Position numbers and translations under genes: made by a program. Shown one piece after another: positions 52,595 through 60,422 of a stretch of 64,000 nucleotides of DNA. The notes under the pieces were generated by a model. The model had not been told where the DNA came from and did not search any database. It saw only the letters and a program-made list of their open reading frames with translations. Position 1 is the first letter of the stretch; every line of letters begins with the position of its first letter. Origin of the DNA: JAIBCC01 sp963763855 (GTDB taxonomy: Bacteria > Acidobacteriota > Blastocatellia > Pyrinomonadales > Pyrinomonadaceae); NCBI GenBank assembly GCA_963763855.1, contig CAVXPU010000005.1:2852001-2916000 (forward strand), given 5' to 3'.

Positions 52595-53681
52595 TCGCGA
52601 TCTGAAATGGAATGGTCAAGTTCAACTTAACTCCGCCCGTTTCAAGGGGGATAATCTCAAATTTATGTTTGGCTCCGTATAGATGTTTGAGCCTCGATTT
52701 AGTGTTTTTAAGTCCAACGCCTTCCAAAATCAGTGAAATATCAGAATTTTCCAGCCCAACGCCATTGTCTGAAACACTCAAAAGCAAATTTCCGTTTTCC
52801 CTGATCGAAGCTATTTTCACCGTTCCGCCCTGTGAAAGCGGGGCAATTCCATGCTTGATCGCGTTTTCCACGAGCGGCTGCAAAATCATATTAGGCACTT
52901 TTGCGTCGAAAGTTTCGGCGGAAACATCCATTTCAATTTTTAAACGATCATGGAAACGAATTTGTTCAATCTCAACGTATTTTTTCAAAAAATCTAATTC
53001 CTGTTGGAGTGAAACCTCCTGAACTTCCAATTCCTTTAAGGAAAGACGAAGCAAATCGCTCAGATCGGTAATCATTCTTTCGGCAGATTCGGGATTGGTA
53101 AAGATGAGTTCGGAAATTGTGTTGAGCGTATTAAAAAGAAAATGCGGCTGAAGCTGAAACTTCAAAACCTGCAGACGCGATTGGGCAAGTCGGGTTTCCA
53201 ATTGCGACGTTTTAAGCTCTCTTTCCTGATACTTTTGGTAATACTTGATCGTATGATTAATTCCCAATGCACCCCAATAAATACCGATGCCAAAGTGAAT
53301 ATTTATCATCAAAAAAACTTTATAAGCGTGCCAATAAGATGTAAAAGGACCCGCCGGAGTGTAGCCGAGTTTTGGCAAAATAAAAGCGTCAATTGAAAGC
53401 TGGCAAAGCGAAACGAGAATACTAAAAACTATGTGCAGAAAAATATTTTTCCACCAATTTGCATCATCAAGCGGGAATCTTTTGAGAAGCCACAAAATAA
53501 GCGGCATAAAAGCAAACCACACCCAGCCTGAAGAAATCTGCCACGAAAGTATTTCCCAAAATGATGACGGGCTCGGCGAAAGCTGCTGTTGAAGAAAGGA
53601 TTGGCTGGTGAAGAAAAACGCGAAAAGAGTCCATATTGCCCAAATCGCAAACCATTTTCCAAATCTCGTGTTTAAGTTCAT
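52584..53681 (-). CDS. Sensor histidine kinase, LytS/YehU type (His_kinase domain)
   Basis: About 365 residues. Four membrane helices fill the N-terminal half, then the His_kinase region with the phosphoacceptor His in LQPHFLFNTLN, and the HATPase_c domain (NAIKHGI, DNGVGL). The gene overlaps the response regulator start by 11 bp, so translation is coupled. The start at 53681 (MNLNTRFGKW) is preferred over 53702. Ligand unknown. Confidence 0.92.
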   Translation of the reverse strand: MNLNTRFGKWFAIWAIWTLFAFFFTSQSFLQQQLSPSPSSFWEILSWQISSGWVWFAFMPLILWLLKRFPLDDANWWKNIFLHIVFSILVSLCQLSIDAFILPKLGYTPAGPFTSYWHAYKVFLMINIHFGIGIYWGALGINHTIKYYQKYQERELKTSQLETRLAQSRLQVLKFQLQPHFLFNTLNTISELIFTNPESAERMITDLSDLLRLSLKELEVQEVSLQQELDFLKKYVEIEQIRFHDRLKIEMDVSAETFDAKVPNMILQPLVENAIKHGIAPLSQGGTVKIASIRENGNLLLSVSDNGVGLENSDISLILEGVGLKNTKSRLKHLYGAKHKFEIIPLETGGVKLNLTIPFQIANED

Positions 53682-53786
53682 AACCTTTGTTTTATTGAGC
53701 ATTAATTCATAGATTAAGGCAACAAAACCATGCTCAACCGCAGACTACGGTGACGAATCGCATTTTTCTGTGGGCGATTCGCTCAG

Positions 53787-54953
53787 CTATTTTTTCAACT
53801 TTGCTTGAATTGCCGCGAGTCTTGTTAAAAAATTACGTTCAGATCTTGAAAGTTTTAGACTGTTGATCTTCAAAGATTTATTTGGTTTGTACCAAAAAAA
53901 CTGCGAGTAGAAATCACGAATTTGTTTATCATTAAAATAAACGCCGCGGACTGCGTAAGCATAATTTCGCACATATTTTAACTCTTTCGCCGAAAAATCC
54001 TTTAAATCCTCGGCAGACACATCCCAATCAGGATCTATCGTGAAAAATCGAACCACTTTTTCAAGCGATTCGGCTTCAAAACATTCTTGTCCAAATTCGC
54101 ACCAAACACTTGCCCACCAGCCTGCCGCCCAATTATATTCGCCAAAACTAATGTCATAATCCGGCTTGAATTTTTTCGCTTTGAAAGATAAATAACCGCT
54201 GTTAAGATGTGCCATTCTAACAACTTGCGAATCTTCGCCAAACCACTGCCGCGTCGTTTCTTCGATTGTTCCATCGCCGATAATTTTCCAATCGGCTAAA
54301 TTTTTGTCTTTCCCTTGCGGCGTTGTGTCTTCGTTTTTGTTGAATCTGGCGGGAATCGCAAAAATTCCGTTATCAAGGTGAATTTGCAGTTCAAAATCAA
54401 CAATTTGCTTATTTGCCCAAAGTTTTCCGGTCGTGATTTGATAATCGAAATCCCGCAAAAGTTCGACGCTTCCTCCGCCTCTATAACGATATGTGTGGCG
54501 AATTATGTTCAGACCTTTTTTAAACGTAACCGGAAAGTAATAGACAAAATAATCTTCTTTACTGCTTTCATCTTCTTTGCGTTCAAGCGTGAAAGTCGTT
54601 TCTTTTAAGCGTTTAGTCTTTGACTTAATGATTTTGCCATTCACGTTGACGGTAAAATTTGAGATAAAAGGAAACTTGGCGGCTTCGTCGGTTACATCCC
54701 CCTCAGCTGGCGGCGTGACGAATCCAACCGTTACGGTTTTCTCCTTGCCCGGATTAAAAAATTCAAAATAAACGTCAACTCTGGCGTTTTCGTGATTAAC
54801 TACAAAAAACTTCAAAACTTCTTTTTTTAGTTGAACTTGCGTTTCCTGCAAAGGCATCAATGTATTACCTTTTGCATAGAAAACGCCATCATTAGCCAAC
54901 AGGTTTTGCGAAACCGTGAACAAAAATAAAATTGTGAACAACAGATTTTTCAT
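53787..54953 (-). CDS. Exported DUF4424/YARHG-domain-like protein
   Basis: A 388-residue exported protein. The signal peptide begins MKNLLFTILFLFTVSQNLLA. The N-terminal part resembles DUF4424 (NPGKEKTVTVGFVTPPAEGD). The C-terminal 60 residues match the YARHG pattern (YAYAVRGVYFNDKQIRDFYS, FFWYKPNKS). Role unknown, outside the cytoplasm. The start at 54953 is chosen for the signal peptide. Confidence 0.75.
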   Translation of the reverse strand: MKNLLFTILFLFTVSQNLLANDGVFYAKGNTLMPLQETQVQLKKEVLKFFVVNHENARVDVYFEFFNPGKEKTVTVGFVTPPAEGDVTDEAAKFPFISNFTVNVNGKIIKSKTKRLKETTFTLERKEDESSKEDYFVYYFPVTFKKGLNIIRHTYRYRGGGSVELLRDFDYQITTGKLWANKQIVDFELQIHLDNGIFAIPARFNKNEDTTPQGKDKNLADWKIIGDGTIEETTRQWFGEDSQVVRMAHLNSGYLSFKAKKFKPDYDISFGEYNWAAGWWASVWCEFGQECFEAESLEKVVRFFTIDPDWDVSAEDLKDFSAKELKYVRNYAYAVRGVYFNDKQIRDFYSQFFWYKPNKSLKINSLKLSRSERNFLTRLAAIQAKLKK

Positions 54954-54991
54954 ATTTTCAGAACGCAAGATTTACGAAAGATTGCACAATT

Positions 54992-56206
54992 CTATTTCAA
55001 ACTCATATTTATTTTGCTAATAAATTCATCAATTTTGCCATTATCAATCCAGCGTAAAACTATTACCAAATCATTATCGGGGTCAACATAAATAAGGTTT
55101 GTGCCATTGCCAACGTGTGCAAAAGCAGTTGCCGGAGCGTTTGGATAGAGTTTTTTGTCGGTGTTGAGAAACCAATTCATAAAGCCATATGTTGGCTGCG
55201 GAACGGTTGGGGTTTTGGCTTGTTTGATAAACGCTTCGGAGAGAACTTGTTTATCACGCCATTTACCGTTTCTCGCGGTCAATAAACCAAAACGAGCCAT
55301 ATCACGGGCATTGATGAACATTCCGCCACCCGAATGTCCACCGCCGCTGACAGATTGAACGACTTGACCATCCATCACCACCCACGAATTTTCATAGCCA
55401 AGCCAACGCCAGGTATTTGACGCTCCAATTTCGTCCATCACATTTTCTTTCAAAACTTGCGGGAGCGGTTTTCGCCAAACATTTAATGCCACAAGTGCCA
55501 AAACATTGACTCGCACATCATTGTATTCGTAAACTTTTCCGTCCGTATTTCTTGGACGATTAAGCCAATTATTCGTATCTTTATCAGGACGATCTGCCCA
55601 ATCGGGCTTGCCCCAAAGCGTTCCTTCCCAGTCGCTGGTTTGACGAAGTAAATGCTCCCAGGTAATTTGCTGATTGTGCGGAGTATCAAAAAGTTCAATA
55701 AAGCGAGACTTGCCAAATTTTTCGGGATTATCATTTTTCTCAAGCGGATTATACGCTAAAACCGGTGCCGAATAATCAACTGCTTTGTCTTGTAAACTAC
55801 GAATCAATTTGCGATCAAAAGCTAACCCAACCACAGTTGAAACAAAGCTCTTAGTCACGCTAAACGTCATGTCCACACGATTTACATCGCCCCATTCGGC
55901 AACAATATATCCATTGCGAATGATAATTCCCGTCATCTCGCCGCGTTCTTTAAATGCCCCAACCGCTTCGCCGTATGGTTCGCGTCCAAAAGTTTGATAA
56001 TGGGCTAATTCCAGATTTCGCGGAGATTTAGATTCGTTTTGAATCGCAAAATCAATGGCAGATTTTAGTTTTACAGGGTCAAATTTTGCTTGTTCAGGCG
56101 TTCGGGTTTCCCAATTTTCAGCAGTTGGAAAATAAGTCTTTTGGGCAAAAAGAGTGGTAGAAAAAATAAGTACCAGAAAAGTAGCGATGCGAATTTTATT
56201 GAACAT
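54992..56206 (-). CDS. Serine hydrolase, beta-lactamase class C family
   Basis: A 404-residue exported penicillin-binding/beta-lactamase-fold protein. The signal peptide is MFNKIRIATFLVLIFSTTLFA. The SxxK motif is SVTKSF, the second motif YND lies in KVYEYNDVR, and HVGNGTN stands where the KTG-type triad is expected. It is probably a peptidase, amidase or esterase rather than an antibiotic-resistance enzyme. Confidence 0.86.
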   Translation of the reverse strand: MFNKIRIATFLVLIFSTTLFAQKTYFPTAENWETRTPEQAKFDPVKLKSAIDFAIQNESKSPRNLELAHYQTFGREPYGEAVGAFKERGEMTGIIIRNGYIVAEWGDVNRVDMTFSVTKSFVSTVVGLAFDRKLIRSLQDKAVDYSAPVLAYNPLEKNDNPEKFGKSRFIELFDTPHNQQITWEHLLRQTSDWEGTLWGKPDWADRPDKDTNNWLNRPRNTDGKVYEYNDVRVNVLALVALNVWRKPLPQVLKENVMDEIGASNTWRWLGYENSWVVMDGQVVQSVSGGGHSGGGMFINARDMARFGLLTARNGKWRDKQVLSEAFIKQAKTPTVPQPTYGFMNWFLNTDKKLYPNAPATAFAHVGNGTNLIYVDPDNDLVIVLRWIDNGKIDEFISKINMSLK

Positions 56207-56246
56207 AATTGAGCAGATTATCAACTATCTTCAATCTTTTGCCAAC

Positions 56247-56750
56247 TTAGCCTTTCTTAAATTTGCGAACGCTATTTGTTTTCAGTTTTTGCAGCGGACG
56301 CTTTACTTTCTCTGGTTCGAGGGGAGATTTCTGAATCTCAAAATCCAGACTTTGTGCAGGTTTGTCGTCTATCAAAATATCAATCCGGTAATTTCCCGCA
56401 ATCCAAACCTTGTCCGGTTTACCTGTGAAATTTACCTGACTCTGCTCGCCGTTTGTCTTGTAATTGATTGAAATGACTTTAGTTTCAGGCTTTACGCCCA
56501 AAACTTTAACGGCTATAAAGTTCATTTTTACGGTCGCAGATTTGAAAGAATTAAGCTTTACAATGCAATGAATCGGAATATCGGTGGTGTAAAAACTTTT
56601 CGCCAAATCACCTGCCAAACCTTCGCCATTATCCTTGGCTAAATAAATTTCTTCAACGCCTACATCGTCTGAAATTTGTCCAAAAAAATTGAGACAACAC
56701 AGCAAACAAATCAGCAATAGAATTTGACCTTTCAATATTTTGCTCCACAT
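56247..56750 (-). CDS. Exported protein of unknown function
   Basis: A 167-residue exported protein. The start at 56750 (MWSKILKGQILLLICLLCCL) gives a signal peptide; the longer ORF has no support. The body is beta-rich (IAVKVLGVKPETKVISINYK) and ends with a basic tail (KVKRPLQKLKTNSVRKFKKG). Unrecognised. Confidence 0.6.
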   Translation of the reverse strand: MWSKILKGQILLLICLLCCLNFFGQISDDVGVEEIYLAKDNGEGLAGDLAKSFYTTDIPIHCIVKLNSFKSATVKMNFIAVKVLGVKPETKVISINYKTNGEQSQVNFTGKPDKVWIAGNYRIDILIDDKPAQSLDFEIQKSPLEPEKVKRPLQKLKTNSVRKFKKG

Positions 56751-56801
56751 TGGAAAACTTTCTATGTCTATTTGAGTTGCAAAAAACGATTTTCGTTGCA
56801 C

Positions 56802-57098
56802 ACGCCTAAAAAATAGTTATCTTTATGAGCGGTTTGCTTTAATCCCGCAAATAAAGCATCATTATTGCTGTTAATCCTTCTCTCGCACATCAACGGTGAT
56901 GTGCCCGCTAGACTAAGTTTCGTTTGACGGCATTTTGGAAGTTCGGGAGCAGGCTGTTTAGTATTATAGAAGCCGCTCTCTGTTTTGAGCATCCGAAAAC
57001 CGACATCTTCGCAGGCTGACCGTTTCTCCGAAGCCATTTTCGATTCGACGCTTCTCTTTTTAGTCTCCGTTTTCTGAGGAGACAAGGTAATTAAAATT
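56802..57098 (+). promoter_or_regulatory. Long structured leader of the RRM protein gene
   Basis: The 297-bp gap upstream of the RNA-binding protein has no gene. It carries a perfect 8-bp hairpin GCACATCA-acgg-TGATGTGC (56885-56904), other short inverted words, and GAGGAG with AAGG about 14-20 nt before the ATG. Long 5' leaders with temperature- or protein-responsive structure are known for genes of cold-inducible RNA-binding proteins; function here is inferred. Confidence 0.45.
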
Positions 57099-57497
57099 AT
57101 GTCTATGAAACTTTATGTAGGAAATTTGGCGTTTCAAACGTCGAGCTTTGATTTGGAAGAATTGTTTGGCGGACTCGGAACAGTAGAATCTGCAACGGTT
57201 GTAGAAGATCGTGAAACAGGTCGCTCACGCGGATTTGGATTCATCGAAATGTCATCAAAAGAAGAAGGCGAAAAAGCAATTGACGAATTAAATGGCAAAG
57301 AATTTAACGGTCGCAATTTAACAGTAAATGAAGCTAAACCTCGCGAAGATCGCGGTGGTGGTGGCGGTGGTCGTGGTGGATACGGCGGCGGCGGCGGAAA
57401 TCGCGGTGGTGGCGGCGGATACGGCGGCGGCGGCGGTCGCGGTGGAAGCGGCGGTCGTGGCGGAAGCGGCGGCGGTGGCGGCGGAAAACGCTGGTAA
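57099..57497 (+). CDS. RRM-domain glycine-rich RNA-binding protein
   Basis: A 132-residue RNA-binding protein. The single RRM (about residues 3-82) has RNP2 KLYVGNLAF and RNP1 SRGFGFIEM. The C-terminal tail is a glycine/arginine repeat (GGGGGGRGGYGGGGGNRGGG and similar), low complexity. It is typical of cyanobacterial-like Rbp and bacterial cold-inducible proteins acting in mRNA stability. The Gly tail is encoded by GGCGGT-type codon runs, prone to slippage. Confidence 0.93.
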   Translation: MSMKLYVGNLAFQTSSFDLEELFGGLGTVESATVVEDRETGRSRGFGFIEMSSKEEGEKAIDELNGKEFNGRNLTVNEAKPREDRGGGGGGRGGYGGGGGNRGGGGGYGGGGGRGGSGGRGGSGGGGGGKRW

Positions 57498-57531
57498 GTA
57501 ATTGCCAATAAAATATTTAAGTGTCTCTAAA

Positions 57532-58698
57532 TTAACTTTTAGAGGCACTTATTTTTTTGAGCAAAACTTCAATCGCTGCTTTTGAAAACGGCAGCATCGG
57601 AACACTTCTCATGATTCGATAATCTTCCGCCAAACTTGTATCTTCATCCAAAAATTTCAAAACATCTTTCGCACGATTTCGCTCGAATAGATGTGTAAAA
57701 ACATCGGCGGCGGAATGCTTTTTAGTCAGCAAAACATTGAGCAAAACTGAATCCATATAATTTTTCCAAGGACGTTTTTCAATCTCAAGTTTTTGACTAT
57801 TTTCAAGTAATTTGACAATATTTTTCAGTCTTCGCTGCGTTCTTTGAAAACTGTAACCGGTTGAAGATTTTACATATCCGCCGGAAGTTCCGATGCGTAT
57901 AGTTTTCGGCGAAGGGAACTGCTCGTGCGGCTCATCAGACATCGGAATCACGCCAAATTCTCTTTCGGAAATTTCGTATTTTTCGATTTTCAGAATCTCT
58001 CGGATATAGTTTTTCAATACACTTTCAAATTCGCCTCTTTCGGGAAGTGTTTTCGCAAAAACTGTGAATTCTACGAGAGCTTTTTTAGCCGAAATTGGTA
58101 AAACGTAAACGAATCGGCATTCACCTTTTTGTTCAATCCGAAAATCGAAAAGCGTCGCCTTGTTTGGTTTGAAAACGTCTTCTTCAGTTTCAATTACAAA
58201 ACCGAGAAAGGGTTGAACCATATTTTGGTATTTCGGATTATCGTAAGTCTTTTTATGCGAGCTATCGAAAACGAATGCCCGAGCTTCAAAATCGCCTTTA
58301 TCGGTTTTCACAATACCATTTTCAGCACTCAAAACATCCGCTTGAATAATTGTGAAGTTATTGTTTTGATTGAGTTTAGCAAAAATGAATCGATAAAAAT
58401 CCACTGCACGAATCATCTTATAATCATAATTTTCAAGCGGCAAAAGTTTTGAAAAACTGTTCGTTCCATGAAACCAAACGTTGTTCCATTTACGATAAAC
58501 AATCTCTTCAAAGTTCCCTTTTCCGTTTTCCCAAAAGCACCACGTATGATCGTTTTGATTCTTGATTTCACGGTCGATTATGAGAATATTTTTGTCACGC
58601 AACTTTGATTCATTGAGCAAAAAAGCGAGCGAAAGCCCAGCCATTCCGCCTCCGGCGATGATGTAATCGTAAGTTTTTTCCAAGAGGATTTCCGTCAC
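57532..58698 (-). CDS. crtY: Lycopene cyclase family protein (CrtY-like)
   Basis: A 388-residue flavoprotein. The N-terminal dinucleotide-binding motif is YIIAGGGMAGLSLAFLL. The cyclase-type block DHTWCFWEN is followed by RAVDFYRFIF. It converts lycopene to beta- or gamma-carotene. No crtB, crtI or other carotenoid gene is in the window. It ends convergently near the RRM gene and is divergent to the NTF2-like gene with only 61 bp between the starts. Confidence 0.87.
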   Translation of the reverse strand: MTEILLEKTYDYIIAGGGMAGLSLAFLLNESKLRDKNILIIDREIKNQNDHTWCFWENGKGNFEEIVYRKWNNVWFHGTNSFSKLLPLENYDYKMIRAVDFYRFIFAKLNQNNNFTIIQADVLSAENGIVKTDKGDFEARAFVFDSSHKKTYDNPKYQNMVQPFLGFVIETEEDVFKPNKATLFDFRIEQKGECRFVYVLPISAKKALVEFTVFAKTLPERGEFESVLKNYIREILKIEKYEISEREFGVIPMSDEPHEQFPSPKTIRIGTSGGYVKSSTGYSFQRTQRRLKNIVKLLENSQKLEIEKRPWKNYMDSVLLNVLLTKKHSAADVFTHLFERNRAKDVLKFLDEDTSLAEDYRIMRSVPMLPFSKAAIEVLLKKISASKS

Positions 58699-58759
58699 AC
58701 TTTTAGTTAAACAAAAAGCTTAAACTATTTCAAAGATTCTGTGTTATCTTATCTGCATT

Positions 58760-59200
58760 ATGAAACTATTTTTGCTGACTTTCTTTACGATTTTTGTCGC
58801 AACTTCTGTAGTTTCTGCTCAAACAAAGCGTGACGAAAAAGCAAAACTCGAAATCCGCAAAGTAATGGACAATCAATCGCTCGCGTGGAATCAAGGCGAT
58901 ATTGACGGCTTTATGAAAGGCTATTGGAATTCGCCGGAGATGACTTTTGTTTCCGGCACCAGCGTAACAAAGGGCTGGCAGCCAACTCTTGATCGTTATA
59001 AAAAAAGTTACGATACAAAAGAAAAAATGGGCGTTTTAACGTTTTCAGATTTGGAAATTACGGTTTTAGGGAAAGAGTCGGCAGTAGTATTGGGTAAGTG
59101 GTCTTTGCAACGCGAAAAGGATAATCCGAACGGACTTTTTACCCTGACTTTTCGCAAAATAAAGGAAGGATGGCGAATAATTCTCGACCATACTTCCTAA
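58760..59200 (+). CDS. Exported NTF2/SnoaL-like protein (DUF4440)
   Basis: A 146-residue protein. The signal peptide is MKLFLLTFFTIFVATSVVSAQ. The NTF2-like cone fold is indicated by QSLAWNQGDIDGFMKGYW, VLGKWSLQR and GWRIILDHTS. Such domains act as small-molecule binding or enzymatic scaffolds; function unknown. Convergent with the lipase gene 17 bp away. Confidence 0.85.
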   Translation: MKLFLLTFFTIFVATSVVSAQTKRDEKAKLEIRKVMDNQSLAWNQGDIDGFMKGYWNSPEMTFVSGTSVTKGWQPTLDRYKKSYDTKEKMGVLTFSDLEITVLGKESAVVLGKWSLQREKDNPNGLFTLTFRKIKEGWRIILDHTS

Positions 59201-59217
59201 AGTTTAAACTAGATTTT

Positions 59218-60168
59218 TTAGTCGTGTCGGACAAATGTCGGCATTCCGATATCCGGTGCTACATTACCAAGTGAGTGATTTCTAACAACAGATTTAGGAT
59301 TAAAAATCGAATATCTACCTTCAACTGCAATCGAATTACCCACACGGAAATCAACTGGGTTTGCAGCATTTTCAACACTCAAAACTTCACCGGGAACGTA
59401 ATATTGCGTCACTCTTCCGATTACTCTTGGGTCGAGACCCAAATTGGGAATGGACAAAGGTGCCGAATTTATTGCAGTTGCCTTCAAGCCAGTCTTTACT
59501 GATGCATATGAAGCGAGTCCGCCGCCAAGCGAATGTCCCGTCAGCGTAACATCGTTACCCGCAATTCCTTTCCATTTATTGGCAAAATTTACCGCATCTC
59601 TATACTGACTCGGCTTGAAACCAGCACCTTGAGCCACGTTATCAAACCAATCTCTTCCTTCGTCGGAGCCTGCAAAAGCTACGATAACTCGTTTGTCATT
59701 TGGATCAACTGGACGCAATGCAATAGCACGGAAACCATTGCTTTTGTCTTGAACATCAGCAACCTTCCATTCCTTGCCATCGGGGAATTTGTAAACGTCG
59801 CCAACTTTAGCGTTGTTCCGTGCGTAGGCAAGCTCGCTCGCACCTTTCGATTCCGAGAATTTCAGCCCTTGAGCGGCAGGCGGATTCGCAGTTCCGGGAT
59901 GTCCAATCCTGCCAAAACCGCTTTTTGCCACGTTCACGGTAGCGTTTGCCGCATCTGCCGTTTTGTTCAAGGCAAATTTTCGCAAGTTTTCCTCAGCCCT
60001 AAACGCCGAAACAGCGGAATGAACCGCAAAATCCTTTGTGTTTTCGATCCCTGACTTCGTGTTTGAAACGGTTTGCTTCACAACACTTACACTTGTGTCC
60101 TTGACGAAATTAGCCGTGTCTTTGACCACATTTATCGGGTTTGGAATTTTTGGTATTGAAAGTCCCAT
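59218..60168 (-). CDS. Lipase (class 3)-like alpha/beta hydrolase
   Basis: A 316-residue protein. After an N-terminal segment of about 100 residues with repeated helical words (DTANFVKDTSVSVVKQT), the alpha/beta hydrolase domain has the nucleophile elbow TGHSLGGGLASYAS, an Asp region and His at the C-terminus (VRNHSLGN). The layout resembles class 3 lipase or Mbeg1-like proteins. No signal peptide is evident. The N-terminal repeat part suggests an effector-like or self-associating protein, which is speculative. Confidence 0.78.
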   Translation of the reverse strand: MGLSIPKIPNPINVVKDTANFVKDTSVSVVKQTVSNTKSGIENTKDFAVHSAVSAFRAEENLRKFALNKTADAANATVNVAKSGFGRIGHPGTANPPAAQGLKFSESKGASELAYARNNAKVGDVYKFPDGKEWKVADVQDKSNGFRAIALRPVDPNDKRVIVAFAGSDEGRDWFDNVAQGAGFKPSQYRDAVNFANKWKGIAGNDVTLTGHSLGGGLASYASVKTGLKATAINSAPLSIPNLGLDPRVIGRVTQYYVPGEVLSVENAANPVDFRVGNSIAVEGRYSIFNPKSVVRNHSLGNVAPDIGMPTFVRHD

Positions 60169-60183
60169 ATTTTTTCTCCGCAA

Positions 60184-60422
60184 GTTCTAAAAATAATTAG
60201 CTGACAATATTATTATCGGCGGCATTGGAACAAAGTTTCTCGAAATTTGTCTAATAAAATGACCTGCCGTAAAAAATCGCAGTTTTAGCTGGTGTTTTCC
60301 AAATGGGGCAAAGCAACTTAAACAATTCGATGTTACATCTAGACTTATAAATCAGTCGCTTTTGTCAGTGGAATACTTTTTCGTTTCCTTAATGCTTCAG
60401 TTTATGTAAAATCAACAAAATT
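60184..60422. other. Divergent promoter region
   Basis: 239 bp between divergent genes, A/T-rich with no gene. No distinct operator or hairpin seen. Confidence 0.4.

Noticed and set aside
56768..57085. 105-codon minus-strand frame opposite the RRM leader
   Set aside because: No SD, no domain; it runs over the hairpin-bearing leader of the RRM gene.
57134..57548. Pro- or Ala-rich frames opposite the glycine-rich tail of the RRM gene
   Set aside because: Mirror of the Gly repeat; low complexity.
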